From Actinomadura sp. K4S16 (lineage in GTDB: Bacteria; Actinomycetota; Actinomycetes; Streptosporangiales; Streptosporangiaceae), in the NCBI RefSeq assembly GCF_008327685.1, contig NZ_BDDE01000011.1, forward strand, positions 732,774-796,773: a stretch of 64,000 nt of DNA, in the 5' to 3' direction. A model generated the notes under the pieces. That model saw only the letters and a list, made by a program, of their open reading frames with translations. It was not told where the DNA came from and searched no databases. A program made the translations under genes and the position numbers. This document shows, one piece after another, positions 1 to 9,648 of the stretch; within the stretch, counting starts at the first letter, position 1; each line of letters begins with the position of its first letter.

Positions 1-369
1 GGGCCAGGCGTGCGGCCGGTCGGCCAGGTCCGGGAGCTCGCACAACGGGGTGCCGTCCGAGCGGACGGGGAGCACCGTGCAGGCCGTGAAGCCGGTGGCG
101 ATCCCGATGACGTCGGCCGGGTCAACCCCGGCCCCCGCGATCGCCGCGGGCACGGCGGTGCGCAGCACCGCCCGCCAGTCCTCGGGGTTCTGCAGCGCCC
201 AGTCGGGCGGGAGCGGCTCCCCCGTGCCGGGCAGCTCCCGCTCGATCACCGCGTCGGCGTAGTCGTGGACGGCGCCGCCCAGTTCGGCGCCGTCGGCGAC
301 CCGGACGACGACGGCCCGCCCGGACAGCGTGCCGAAGTCGACGCCGACGACGCAGGCGTCCGGCGGCAT
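1..369 (-). CDS. araB: L-ribulokinase, N-terminal part (runs off window)
   Basis: Only the first 123 codons are in the window; the gene continues beyond base 1. The translation begins MPPDACVVGVDFGTLSGRAV, the phosphate-binding DFGT-S-RA motif of FGGY carbohydrate kinases, followed by WALQNPEDW and GIATGFTACTVLPV, which I recognise from L-ribulokinase rather than xylulokinase or glycerol kinase. The expected reaction is ATP-dependent phosphorylation of L-ribulose in cytoplasmic L-arabinose catabolism. A LacI-type regulator gene lies 52 bases upstream on the same strand, and a lac-operator-like palindrome overlaps the start codon, so repression by that neighbour is likely. The ATG is preceded by GAGGAAA about 14 bases away, rather far for a ribosome site. 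Substrate assignment rests on the N-terminus only. Confidence 0.8.
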   Translation of the reverse strand, partial: MPPDACVVGVDFGTLSGRAVVVRVADGAELGGAVHDYADAVIERELPGTGEPLPPDWALQNPEDWRAVLRTAVPAAIAGAGVDPADVIGIATGFTACTVLPVRSDGTPLCELPDLADRPHAWP

Positions 370-386
370 GTTAGCGCTCACAATTT
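369..386. promoter_or_regulatory. LacI-family operator at the araB start
   Basis: TGTTAGCGCTCACAATT spans the araB start and leader. The core TGT-T-AGCGCT-C-ACA is palindromic apart from one central pair, and one half is identical to half of the symmetric lac operator. It shares TTGTGAGCG with the site at 1496-1513 upstream of the neighbouring LacI gene, suggesting one repressor binds both. Confidence 0.6.
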
Positions 387-421
387 CCTCGTCAGCAAAG
401 TCGGGGAGGGCATCGGTCGGG

Positions 422-1444
422 TCAGGGACGCGGGGTCGGCCGGGCACTGGACCTGACCACCAGCTCCGGCGGGATCAGCACATTTCCCGGCGGCCCCGAG
501 GGTTCGTTCAGCCGCTGCACGAGCAGTTCCAGCGAGCGGCGGCCCAGTTCGCCGAAGTCCTGGCGCACCGTGGACAGCGGCGGGATGAAGTAGGCGGCCT
601 CCGGGATGTCGTCGAAGCCGACCAGGCTGACGTCGTCGGGGACCCGGCGGCCGGCCTCGTGCAGCGCGCGGAGCACGCCCAGGGCCATGTGGTCGTTGGC
701 GCAGAACACCGCCGTGACCTCGGGGTCCTCCGCGAGCCGCCGGCCGGCCTCGTAGCCCGACCGGGCGCTCCAGTCACCGGAGAGCATCTCCGGCACCGGC
801 GCGCCGGCCTCGGCCAGCGTGGCCCGCCACCCCTCGGCCCGGCCCACCGCGTCGAGCCAGGATCCGGGTCCCGCGAGGTGGTGGACCGTGCGGTGGCCGA
901 GGTCGAGCAGGTGGCGGGTCGCCGCCACCGCGCCGGCCCGCTGGTCGATGGCCGCCATCGGGACCCGCGCGGTCAGCCCGCACCCGGCCCCCACCAGCGG
1001 CACGAGCCGGCCGGCCTGCGCCAGCACGTCGTTCGTCGAGGTGTGCGGGGCGATCACCACGACGCCCTCGACGGCCTGCTCCGCCAGCCGCCCGACCGCG
1101 TCCAGCAGGGCCCGCCGCGTGATCGCGCGCAGGCTGACGATGCTGACGAAGAAGTCGGCGTTGCGGGCGGCCTGCTCGATGCCGTGCAGCATCGACGCCG
1201 GCCCGTAGAGCGTGGATTCGAAGCTGATCACGCCGAGCGTCCTGGAACGCCTGGTCACCAGGGTCCGGGCCGCCGGGTTCGGCCGGTAGCCGAGCTCGGC
1301 GATCGCCGCCTGCACGCGGGCGCGGGTGCGCGCCGAGACGTTCGGATGGTTGTTGACCACCCGCGACACCGTCTGGTGCGACACCCCGGCGAGCTGGGCG
1401 ACGTCAGCCATGATCGGAGGATTCGGCGGTCCCTGTTGCGACAA
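422..1444 (-). CDS. LacI-family transcriptional repressor
   Basis: 340 residues. The N-terminal helix-turn-helix reads ADVAQLAGVSHQTVSRVVNN with the family hinge helix ending in NPAARTL, then a periplasmic-binding-protein-like effector domain from about residue 68 (TLGVIS) to the end. The TTG start is chosen because GGAGGAG sits 6 bases upstream; the internal ATG 11 codons in (base 1411) has no ribosome site. The effector is probably L-arabinose, L-ribulose or a phosphate of it, judged from the ribulokinase gene immediately downstream; this is inference. Matching palindromes lie in its own promoter (1496-1513) and at araB (369-386), so autoregulation is likely. Confidence 0.85.
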   Translation of the reverse strand: MSQQGPPNPPIMADVAQLAGVSHQTVSRVVNNHPNVSARTRARVQAAIAELGYRPNPAARTLVTRRSRTLGVISFESTLYGPASMLHGIEQAARNADFFVSIVSLRAITRRALLDAVGRLAEQAVEGVVVIAPHTSTNDVLAQAGRLVPLVGAGCGLTARVPMAAIDQRAGAVAATRHLLDLGHRTVHHLAGPGSWLDAVGRAEGWRATLAEAGAPVPEMLSGDWSARSGYEAGRRLAEDPEVTAVFCANDHMALGVLRALHEAGRRVPDDVSLVGFDDIPEAAYFIPPLSTVRQDFGELGRRSLELLVQRLNEPSGPPGNVLIPPELVVRSSARPTPRP

Positions 1445-1495
1445 CGTCTCCTCCTCTGCGATCGCGCCGGCGCCCGGGGGGCGTTGCGTAGGTCG

Positions 1496-1513
1496 ATTGT
1501 GAGCGTGAACAAT
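1496..1513. promoter_or_regulatory. LacI-family operator upstream of its own gene
   Basis: ATTGTGAGCGTGAACAAT has matching outer arms ATTGT and ACAAT and carries the TTGTGAGCG half seen at araB. It lies 52 bases upstream of the TTG start of the LacI gene, in the right place for autorepression. Confidence 0.6.
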
Positions 1514-1649
1514 TCCACCGTCAACCCCTCGAAGCGATCACTTCCCCCGAGGCACGATCCGGCCAGCGAAGGGCCCGGCGCCGGCGATCCCGAAGTCACT
1601 GATCACCGATGCCGGGCCCGGACGTTCCCGCTCCGACGCGGAGAGGCGC

Positions 1650-2879
1650 CTAGCGCACGGGCAGGCCGGTGACGGTGCGGCCGATGACCAGGCGCTGGAT
1701 CTCCGAGGTGCCCTCGAAGATCGTGAAGATCTTGGAGTCGCGGTGCATGCGCTCGACGGGGTACTCGCGGGTGTAGCCGTTGCCGCCGAGGATCTGGATG
1801 GCCTCCTCGGTGACGTGGACCGACATCTCGCTGGCCATCAGCTTGGCCATCGAGCCCTCGGCGTTCTGGAAGTCCTTGCCGGTGCGCGCCATCCACGCGG
1901 CCCGCCACACCATCAGGCGGGCGGCGTCGAGGCGGCACTTCATGTCGGCCAGCTTGAAGGCGATGGCCTGGAAGTCGCCGATCTTCTTGCCGAACTGCTC
2001 GCGCTCCTGCGCGTACTGGAGGGCGTACTCGTAGGCGGCGCGGCCGACGCCGAGGGCCATCGCGCCGACCGACGGGCGGGTGGTCTCGAACGTCTTCAGC
2101 GCGGCCTGGCCCTTGGAGCTCTTGCCCTCGCGGGTGCGCGCGATGCGCTCGTCGAACTTGTCCTTGCCGCCGACGATCAGGCGGGAGGGGATCCGGACGT
2201 CGTCCAGGATCACCTCGGCGGTGTGGGAGGCGCGGATGCCGTGCTTCTTGAACTTCTGGCCCTGCCGCAGGCCCGGGGTGCCCGGCGGGACGATGAAGCT
2301 GGCCTGGCCGCGGCTGCCGAGCTCGGGGTACACCGAGGCGACGATGACGTGGACGTCGGCGATGCCGCCGTTGGTCGCCCAGGTCTTGGTGCCGTTCAGC
2401 ACCCACTCGTCCTTGGCCTCGTCGAACACGGCGCGGGTGCGGATCGAGCCCACGTCGCTGCCGGCGTCGGGCTCGGAGGCGCAGAAGGCGCCGAGCTTGA
2501 TGTCGTCGGTGGTGCCGAACATCTGCGGCACCCACTCGCTGACCTGCTCGGGCGTGCCCACGGCGGCGACGGACGCGGCGGCGAGGCCGGTGCCGACGAT
2601 CGACAGGGCGATGCCCGCGTCGCCCCAGAACAGCTCCTCGAACGCCACCGGGATGCCGAGGCCGGTCGGCTCCAGCCACTGGGTGGCGAAGAAGTCGAGG
2701 GAGTAGATGCCGACCTTGGACGCCTCCTGGATGAGCGGCCAGGGGGTCTCCTCGCGCTCGTCCCACTCCTCGGCGGCGGGGCGGATGACGTCCTTGGCGA
2801 ACTCGTGCACCCAGTCCCTGACCTCGCGAACGTCCTCGCTGGGCTCCAGCGAGAACGGCGTCTGCTCCGCACTCGTCAT
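1650..2879 (-). CDS. Acyl-CoA dehydrogenase
   Basis: 409 residues, normal length for the family. FAD flavoprotein expected to catalyse the alpha,beta-dehydrogenation of an acyl-CoA in the cytoplasm. Visible features: the substrate/FAD-loop motif [10 protein letters not shown] near residue 143, the helical C-terminal domain with RMHRDSKIF, and FEGTSEIQR, which carries the catalytic glutamate position of medium-chain type enzymes. The ATG at 2879 is preceded by GGAGAGAGGG and gives a family-typical N-terminus; an upstream in-frame extension to 2951 would run over two palindromic operator sites. Chain-length specificity cannot be read from sequence; glutaryl-CoA dehydrogenase-like enzymes are a possible alternative. 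Confidence 0.88.
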   Translation of the reverse strand: MTSAEQTPFSLEPSEDVREVRDWVHEFAKDVIRPAAEEWDEREETPWPLIQEASKVGIYSLDFFATQWLEPTGLGIPVAFEELFWGDAGIALSIVGTGLAAASVAAVGTPEQVSEWVPQMFGTTDDIKLGAFCASEPDAGSDVGSIRTRAVFDEAKDEWVLNGTKTWATNGGIADVHVIVASVYPELGSRGQASFIVPPGTPGLRQGQKFKKHGIRASHTAEVILDDVRIPSRLIVGGKDKFDERIARTREGKSSKGQAALKTFETTRPSVGAMALGVGRAAYEYALQYAQEREQFGKKIGDFQAIAFKLADMKCRLDAARLMVWRAAWMARTGKDFQNAEGSMAKLMASEMSVHVTEEAIQILGGNGYTREYPVERMHRDSKIFTIFEGTSEIQRLVIGRTVTGLPVR

Positions 2880-2909
2880 GATTAATTGACCCTCTCTCCA
2901 ATATCGCCT

Positions 2910-2924
2910 GTTACCAACGGTAGC
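2910..2924. promoter_or_regulatory. Operator copy 1, acyl-CoA dehydrogenase promoter
   Basis: GTTACC-AAC-GGTAGC, a one-mismatch copy of the perfect palindrome 25 bases away. It lies 31 bases upstream of the acyl-CoA dehydrogenase start. The size and symmetry suit a TetR-family repressor; none is adjacent in this window. Confidence 0.5.
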
Positions 2925-2934
2925 ACCATCTGGA

Positions 2935-2949
2935 GTTACCGCGGGTAAC
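2935..2949. promoter_or_regulatory. Operator copy 2, perfect palindrome
   Basis: GTTACC-GCG-GGTAAC is a perfect inverted repeat with a 3-base centre, 56 bases upstream of the acyl-CoA dehydrogenase start and downstream of gpgS. Together with the copy at 2910-2924 it forms a tandem operator pair. Confidence 0.55.
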
Positions 2950-2988
2950 ACATCGGGCGGAGGCGCCGCGCGGGAGCGGCGGAGGCCG

Positions 2989-3972
2989 CTAGCCGCAGCC
3001 CGGCGAGATGGATCGAGCGGCGCTGTAGCCGGGGACCTCGATCATCGGCGGGCGCTCCCCCACGGCCACGTCGGCCGTGCGGGCGTCGTGCCCGTCCGCG
3101 GCGCGCCGGAACCTGGTCAGCCCGGTGGAGGGGGCCGCGAGGGGGATCATCCGGCCGTGCCGCTCCAGCCGCGACCAGGCGGTCAGCATGATCTGGCCGG
3201 CCATCGCCCCGAGCGCCTCGGTCGACTGGTGCGTGTGGATCCGGCGGCCGAGGTCGACCTGCGCGATCGCGTCGAGCCCGGAGTCCTGGTGGACGTCCAG
3301 CAGCAGGCCGAGCTCCACGCCGTAGCCGGTCACGAACGGCAGCCGCTCCAGCAGCGCGCGGCGCCCCGCGTACTCGCCGCCGAGCGGCTGCATGACGCCG
3401 GCCAGCAGGGGCCAGTGGAGGTTGATCAGGGGGCGCGCGACCAGCTCGGTCACCCGGCCCCCGCCGCCCTCGACGCGCCGCTCCCCCTCGACCAGCGGCC
3501 GGTCGTAGCAGCCCTTGACGTAGCCGACGGACGGGTCGGTCAGCAGCGGGCCGAGCAGACCGGTCACGTAGGAGGAGGTGAACTCGCGCAGGTCGGCGTC
3601 CACGAACACGATCAGGTCGCCGGACGTCACGGCGAGGGACTTCCACAGGGCCTCGCCCTTGCCGGACATGCGGCCCTGCTCCGGCAGGACGGCGTCCTGC
3701 GCCACCACCTCGGCGCCGGCCGCGGCGGCCACGGCGGCGGTCCGGTCGGCGGAGCGGGAGTCGACGACGACGATCTCGTCCACCAGCGGGATCCGCTCGA
3801 CCAGGTCGGTGCGGACGGCCGCGACGATCGCGCCGACGGTCGCCTCCTCGTCGCGCGCGGGCAGCACGACGCTGATCCTCGTCGCGCCCTTGGCGGCGAG
3901 CAGGAGGCGCGGCGGCCAGTCCTCCGCCGCGCTCGTACGGCGGGCCAACCACGACGCGACCTCGGGCAGCAC
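2989..3972 (-). CDS. gpgS: Glucosyl-3-phosphoglycerate synthase
   Basis: 327 residues, GT-A fold retaining glycosyltransferase of family GT81. Expected reaction: NDP-glucose plus 3-phosphoglycerate to glucosyl-3-phosphoglycerate, the first step to glucosylglycerate and methylglucose lipopolysaccharides. Seen: [14 protein letters not shown] at the nucleotide-binding start, [19 protein letters not shown], the metal-binding VDADLREF, and [10 protein letters not shown], all close to the mycobacterial enzyme. The GTG at 3972 is preceded by GAAGGGAGA; the ORF extends upstream without family-like sequence. No pathway partner is adjacent. Confidence 0.82.
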   Translation of the reverse strand: MLPEVASWLARRTSAAEDWPPRLLLAAKGATRISVVLPARDEEATVGAIVAAVRTDLVERIPLVDEIVVVDSRSADRTAAVAAAAGAEVVAQDAVLPEQGRMSGKGEALWKSLAVTSGDLIVFVDADLREFTSSYVTGLLGPLLTDPSVGYVKGCYDRPLVEGERRVEGGGGRVTELVARPLINLHWPLLAGVMQPLGGEYAGRRALLERLPFVTGYGVELGLLLDVHQDSGLDAIAQVDLGRRIHTHQSTEALGAMAGQIMLTAWSRLERHGRMIPLAAPSTGLTRFRRAADGHDARTADVAVGERPPMIEVPGYSAARSISPGCG

Positions 3973-4127
3973 GCGCTCTCCCTTCCGTGCGGGGCGACCG
4001 GGACCGGGCGTCCTGCGGCCGGTGTCCCCTCCCCTACCAGGAAACGCCGGATCCCCCCAGATCATTCACCGTTCGCGCCGCGATCGGCGAACCGACCCGA
4101 AGGTTTAACGGCGCCACAACACGCCCG

Positions 4128-5597
4128 TCACTCGGCGGCGTGCCGGTCCAGGAACTCGTAGACGTCAGCCTCGTCGACGCCGGGGAACGCTCCCGGCGGC
4201 AGGACCGACAGGACGTGCGAGTGCGCGCGCGCCGACGGCCACGCCATCCCCTCCCACCGGTCGGACAGGGCCTTCGGGGGCCGCTGGCAGCAGTCGCCGT
4301 CCGGGCAGGCCGACCTGACCCGCCGGGTCGTCTCCCGGCCGCGGAACCACCGGGAGTCCTCGAACCGGACGCCCAGCGTGATCGCGAAGTCGCGCTCGTG
4401 GCTGGGGTCGATGTGCGACAGGCACCAGTACGTCCCGTTCGGGGTGTCGGTGTACTGGTAGTAGACGGAGTAGCGGTCCGCGGCGCCGAACACGTGCCGC
4501 CCGGCCCATTCCCGGCACATCCGCTGGCCCTCGATCGCGCCGTCCTCGTCCTGCGGGAAGGCCAGGCCGTCGTTGGCGTACGCCTTGTAGATCGTGCCGT
4601 TCTCGTCGTTCTTGGTGAAGTGCAGTTGGAGGTCGAGGTGGTGGGTCGCGACGTTGGTGAAGCGGTGCGCGGCCATCTCGTAGGAGACGGAGAACACGTC
4701 GGCCAGGTCCTCCACCGACAGCTCCCGCGCGGCCTTGGCCTCCTGCAGGAACGGGACGACGGTGCGCTCGGGCATCAGGATCGCGGCGCCGAAGTAGTTG
4801 GCCTCGACGCGCTGGCGCAGGAAGTCGGCGAAGTCGCGCGGCTGGTCGTGGTCGAGCGCGATGTGCCCGAGGGTCTGCAGCAGGATCGTGCGCGGCGTGT
4901 GCATGCCGAGCTGCTCGCGCTCCAGGTAGATCCGCCGGTTGCGCAGGTCGGTGACCGACCGGACCGAGCGGGGCAGGTCCTGGACGTACTGCAGGCTGAA
5001 GCCGAAGTGCCCGACCAGCGTCATCAGCAGCCCCTGCGACACCGCGCCGCGCCGGTACCCGACCGCGTCGAGCGTCTGGGACGCGACGCGCTCGATGTCG
5101 GCGAAGTGGTTGCCGCGCTCGTGCATCTGGCGGCGCAGCTCGGCGTTGGCCTTGCGCGCCTCCTCGGGGCTCGCGGTGGGCTTGGTGCGGCTGCGTTTGA
5201 GCTCCCCGTACAGGGCGAGGATGTGCTCGATGACCTCGTTGGGCATCCGCTTGCCGACCTTGAGGTGCGACAGGCCGAGCGTCCGGTACAGCGGGTCGCG
5301 CTGGGCCTCCTCCAGCTGGATCTCCAGCTGGGCGCGCCGGCTCGGGGGCTGGCGGCGCAGCAGCTCCTCGACCGGGCACTCCAGCGCGGTGGCGAGGGCC
5401 TGCAGCAGGGAGAGCTTGGGCTCGCGCCGCCCGTTCTCCAGCAGGGACAGCTGGGACGGGGCGCGGCCGACGCGCTCGCCGAGTTCCGACAGGGTCAGGC
5501 CTCGGGCGCGCCGCAGATGGCGGAGGCGCTGCCCGAACGTGACGAGATCCACGTCACTCGTCAAGTTGAGGGGTTCTTCTGTCCGCAAGGTCGTCAC
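4128..5597 (-). CDS. RamB/PrpR-type regulator of glyoxylate or propionate genes
   Basis: 489 residues. An XRE helix-turn-helix (FGQRLRHLRRARGLTLSELG and SQLSLLENGRREP) is followed by a linker, an IrrE-like domain (LLQTLGHIALDHDQ) and the short-chain fatty-acyl regulator C-terminal domain. The segment CPDGDCC provides clustered cysteines like those reported to hold a 4Fe-4S centre in mycobacterial PrpR. It is divergent from isocitrate lyase, the gene RamB controls in mycobacteria and corynebacteria, so acyl-CoA-responsive control of icl is likely. The GTG at 5597 is favoured because TATGAT stands 6 bases before it, as in a leaderless transcript; GTG at 5552 gives 474 residues and is the main alternative. 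Confidence 0.82.
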   Translation of the reverse strand: MTTLRTEEPLNLTSDVDLVTFGQRLRHLRRARGLTLSELGERVGRAPSQLSLLENGRREPKLSLLQALATALECPVEELLRRQPPSRRAQLEIQLEEAQRDPLYRTLGLSHLKVGKRMPNEVIEHILALYGELKRSRTKPTASPEEARKANAELRRQMHERGNHFADIERVASQTLDAVGYRRGAVSQGLLMTLVGHFGFSLQYVQDLPRSVRSVTDLRNRRIYLEREQLGMHTPRTILLQTLGHIALDHDQPRDFADFLRQRVEANYFGAAILMPERTVVPFLQEAKAARELSVEDLADVFSVSYEMAAHRFTNVATHHLDLQLHFTKNDENGTIYKAYANDGLAFPQDEDGAIEGQRMCREWAGRHVFGAADRYSVYYQYTDTPNGTYWCLSHIDPSHERDFAITLGVRFEDSRWFRGRETTRRVRSACPDGDCCQRPPKALSDRWEGMAWPSARAHSHVLSVLPPGAFPGVDEADVYEFLDRHAAE

Positions 5598-5603
5598 CGC
5601 TTC

Positions 5604-5609
5604 ATCATA
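5604..5609 (-). promoter_or_regulatory. Candidate -10 element of the RamB-type gene
   Basis: TATGAT on the minus strand, separated by 6 bases from the GTG at 5597 with no ribosome site between, implying a leaderless mRNA. No clear -35 is visible. Confidence 0.45.
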
Positions 5610-5622
5610 GCGGAAATTTCGC
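5610..5622. promoter_or_regulatory. Candidate RamB-type operator between regulator and icl
   Basis: GCGGAAATTTCGC, a near-palindrome around AAATTT in the 117-base divergent region. It abuts the candidate -10 of the regulator, so binding would give autoregulation and could also act on icl. It resembles the A/T-centred sites of RamB-family proteins. Confidence 0.5.
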
Positions 5623-5714
5623 ACTTCTTCTGTTACTCGCCAGTTCATAACGGGGTTGCGGTCCGGGCATAGTCGTGAACGAGCACCCAGGGGACGACAC
5701 GGAAGGGCAAGACG

Positions 5715-6998
<1,284 letters not shown>

Positions 6999-7053
6999 CC
7001 CTCGCCGGCCGGCGCCGCCGGCCCCGCTCTCCGGCCTGATCCCCAGGACCCCG

Positions 7054-7087
7054 AAGGCCCCCGCGTCCCTACACCCGCGGGGGCCTT
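7054..7087 (+). terminator. Terminator hairpin after isocitrate lyase
   Basis: Perfect 12-bp stem (AAGGCCCCCGCG and its complement) around a 10-base loop, 56 bases past the aceA stop. No U tract follows, as is usual in high-GC actinobacteria. Confidence 0.75.
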
Positions 7088-7236
7088 CCGGTGTCCCGGG
7101 ACACGTCGCGCCTCCTTTCCCGCCTCTGTGGTCCCTCCTTACGTTCCGGCCACATTCGGCAATGGACCTCGACAAGCGCCGCCGGAGGGGCGCATCGTGA
7201 GCCCCGCCAGTCGATCTCTCTGAGAGAGGACCCCTG

Positions 7237-8754
7237 ATGGCGCGTCACCCCCGGTCCATCCGCTCCCGGGCGATCCCCGGAAGGATGCTGCCGCTCGCCG
7301 TCGCCGCGGTGAGCGTCGTCGCGCTCGCGCCCGCCGCCGCCGCCGACGGGCCCGCACACCAAGGACGCTTCACCCCCGGCGCACCCGGTGTCGGCGACTC
7401 CTACTTCCCGCTGGAGGGCAACGGCGGCTACGACGTCCGGCACTACTCGCTGGACCTGAGCTACGACCCCGACTTCGACCAGCTCGACGGCACCGTGACC
7501 GTCACCGCGCGGGCCACCCAGAACCTGTCGCGGTTCGACCTCGACCTGTCCGGGATGGACGTCGACAAGGTCTGGGTCGACCGGCGCCGGGCCCGCTACG
7601 AGCGGCACGGCCAGGAGCTGGTCATCACACCGCGCCAGGGCCTGCGGAAGGGGCGGACCTTCACCGCCGTCATCAGGTACGGCGGCGTGCCGCAGACCAT
7701 CGTCGGCTCGCCGATCGTGTTCGGCTCCCCCTACGGCTTCCTGCACACCCCCGACGGCGCGTTCGTCGGCGGCGAGCCGAACGGCGCCAGCACCTGGTTC
7801 CCCGTGAACGACCACCCGAGCGACAAGGCCACCTACGACTACACGATCAGGGTGCCGGAGGGCCTGACGGCCGTCGCCAACGGGCGCCCGACGGGGCACC
7901 GCTCCGCCGTCGCCGCCTTCAGCCGCCGCGCGGCCAAGACCCGCGCCGAGGTCTTCACGTGGCGCGAGGACAGCCCGATGGCGAGCTACCTCACCACGAT
8001 CGACATCGGCAAGTGGACCGTGAAGCAGGGCCGCACGCCCGGCGGCGTCCCCAACTACACCGCCGTCGACCCCGAGCTGCTGGCGAACCAGCCGGACGCG
8101 GTGAACTTCTTCTACGACACCACCAGCGAGGTCACCGACCTCTGGTCGAAGACGTTCGGGCAGTACGCGTTCTCCAGCACCGGCGCCATCGCCGACGACG
8201 CCCGCTTCAACGGCCAGCCGCTCGGGTTCTCCCTGGAGACGCAGAGCAAGCCGGTGTACTCGGCCGTGCGCAGCACCGGCACGATCGCGCACGAGCTGGC
8301 GCACCAGTGGTACGGCGACGCGGTCTCGCCCGCGCGCTGGAAGGACGTGTGGCTGAACGAGAGCTTCGCCACCTGGTCCGCGTGGTACTACACCGAGGTG
8401 CACGGCGGCCGGTCCGTGCACGACGCGGCCCGCGCCACCTACGCCGCCCGCCCCTTCCCCGACCGCGAGGGCCGCCCGTACTGGTCGGTGCTCACCGCCG
8501 ACCCGCAGCGCGACACCATGTTCAACGACCGCGTCTACAGCGGCGGCGGCATGATGCTGCAGTTCCTCCGCGAGAAGATCGGCGACGAGAAGTTCCTCAC
8601 GCTGCTCCGCACGTGGTACGCCCAGCACAAGTACGGCAACGCCAGGACCGAGCAGTTCACGGCGCTGGCCCAGCAGGTCGCCGGGCAGGACCTGAGCGGG
8701 TTCTTCAAGGACTGGCTCTACTCCCCGGTCAAGCCCGACATCCCGCAGGGCTGA
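7237..8754 (+). CDS. Secreted M1-family zinc aminopeptidase
   Basis: 505 residues. A basic start and hydrophobic stretch ending AAAADGP form a Sec signal peptide. The M1 signature is complete: HELAHQWYGD near residue 352 supplies both zinc histidines and the catalytic glutamate, and NESFAT follows at the spacing of the third zinc ligand. The GAMEN exopeptidase motif is replaced by GFSLETQ upstream, as in the short secreted M1 branch. It lacks the large C-terminal domain of PepN. The ATG follows GAGAGAGGA. Expected extracellular peptide hydrolysis for nutrition. Flanked by hairpins on both sides, so transcribed alone. Confidence 0.88.
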   Translation: MARHPRSIRSRAIPGRMLPLAVAAVSVVALAPAAAADGPAHQGRFTPGAPGVGDSYFPLEGNGGYDVRHYSLDLSYDPDFDQLDGTVTVTARATQNLSRFDLDLSGMDVDKVWVDRRRARYERHGQELVITPRQGLRKGRTFTAVIRYGGVPQTIVGSPIVFGSPYGFLHTPDGAFVGGEPNGASTWFPVNDHPSDKATYDYTIRVPEGLTAVANGRPTGHRSAVAAFSRRAAKTRAEVFTWREDSPMASYLTTIDIGKWTVKQGRTPGGVPNYTAVDPELLANQPDAVNFFYDTTSEVTDLWSKTFGQYAFSSTGAIADDARFNGQPLGFSLETQSKPVYSAVRSTGTIAHELAHQWYGDAVSPARWKDVWLNESFATWSAWYYTEVHGGRSVHDAARATYAARPFPDREGRPYWSVLTADPQRDTMFNDRVYSGGGMMLQFLREKIGDEKFLTLLRTWYAQHKYGNARTEQFTALAQQVAGQDLSGFFKDWLYSPVKPDIPQG

Positions 8755-8771
8755 CCCTCCCCCGCCCGTGG

Positions 8772-8806
8772 ACCGGGCCCCCGGCGCGCCAGGCCGGGGG
8801 CCCGGT
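8772..8806 (+). terminator. Terminator hairpin after the M1 peptidase
   Basis: Perfect 14-bp stem, ACCGGGCCCCCGGC with its complement, 7-base loop, 17 bases past the stop codon. Confidence 0.75.
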
Positions 8807-8859
8807 TCTGTGCGAAAGTACGTGGTCGGAGCCGCGCCGCCTGTCTAGGCTTCCGGCAA

Positions 8860-9648
8860 GTGGGCGTTCTTCCGTGGGTGTGGTGGTACGGGTTCCGGCG
8901 CCACGCCGCCTATCCGCTCGGATCCCTCACCGAGTCGCTCACCAACACGATGTTCGGCTTCATGCGCGCCTACGTCCTGCTGGCGCTCTGGGAGGTCCGG
9001 CCGTCCCTCGGCGGGTACGCGGCCGCCGACGCCGTGACGTTCTGCTTCGTCACCCAGGCGCTGATCGGGCCGGTGCAGGTCTTCGGCGGGATGGAGCTGA
9101 CCGAGCGCATCCGCAACGGGGACGTCGCGATCGACCTGCACCGGCCGGCCGGGCTGCAGGGCTGGTGGCTGGCGCACGACCTCGGCCGCGCGGCGAGCTC
9201 GCTGGTGCTGCGCGCCGGGCCGCCGCTGGTGGCCGGCGCACTGGCGTTCCCGTTCCGGTGGCCCGCCCCGGCGAACCTGGCGGCGTTCGCGGTGGCGCTC
9301 GTCCTCGCGACGATCGTCAGCTTCGGGCTGCGCTACCTGGTGGCGATGGGGATGTTCTGGCTGCACGACGACCGCGGCCTGAGCGCCGTCACCCTGGTCA
9401 TGTCGCTGTTCTTCTCCGGGATGATCCTGCCGCTCGTCGTGTTCCCCGGCCGCCTCGGCGAGATCGCCGAGGCGCTGCCGTGGTCCGCGCAGATCCAGGT
9501 GCCGGCCGACGTGTTCCTCGGCCGGTACGACGGCGCCGGGCTGGCGGGCGCGCTGGCGTTCCAGGCGGGGTGGGCGGCCCTGCTGCTCGGGGCGGGCGCG
9601 CTGGCCACGCGGGCGGCCCGGCGGAGGCTGGTGGTGCACGGTGGCTGA
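8860..9648 (+). CDS. ABC-2 type exporter permease 1
   Basis: 262 residues with about six hydrophobic segments, of the COG4587-like ABC-2 permease type usually found as two permeases plus one ATPase. The segment LTERIRNGDVAIDLHRPAGL is the cytoplasmic loop typical of this family. First gene of a three-gene operon; the next gene overlaps it by 8 bases. The GTG at 8860 has no ribosome site; TAGGCT lies 8 bases upstream, so a leaderless start is plausible. Substrate unknown; relatives sit beside drug, lipid or multidrug export functions. Confidence 0.82.
   Translation: MGVLPWVWWYGFRRHAAYPLGSLTESLTNTMFGFMRAYVLLALWEVRPSLGGYAAADAVTFCFVTQALIGPVQVFGGMELTERIRNGDVAIDLHRPAGLQGWWLAHDLGRAASSLVLRAGPPLVAGALAFPFRWPAPANLAAFAVALVLATIVSFGLRYLVAMGMFWLHDDRGLSAVTLVMSLFFSGMILPLVVFPGRLGEIAEALPWSAQIQVPADVFLGRYDGAGLAGALAFQAGWAALLLGAGALATRAARRRLVVHGG

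Noticed and set aside
1603..2901. Second long frame over the acyl-CoA dehydrogenase gene
   Set aside because: Arg/Pro/His-rich shadow translation in a different frame of the same strand.
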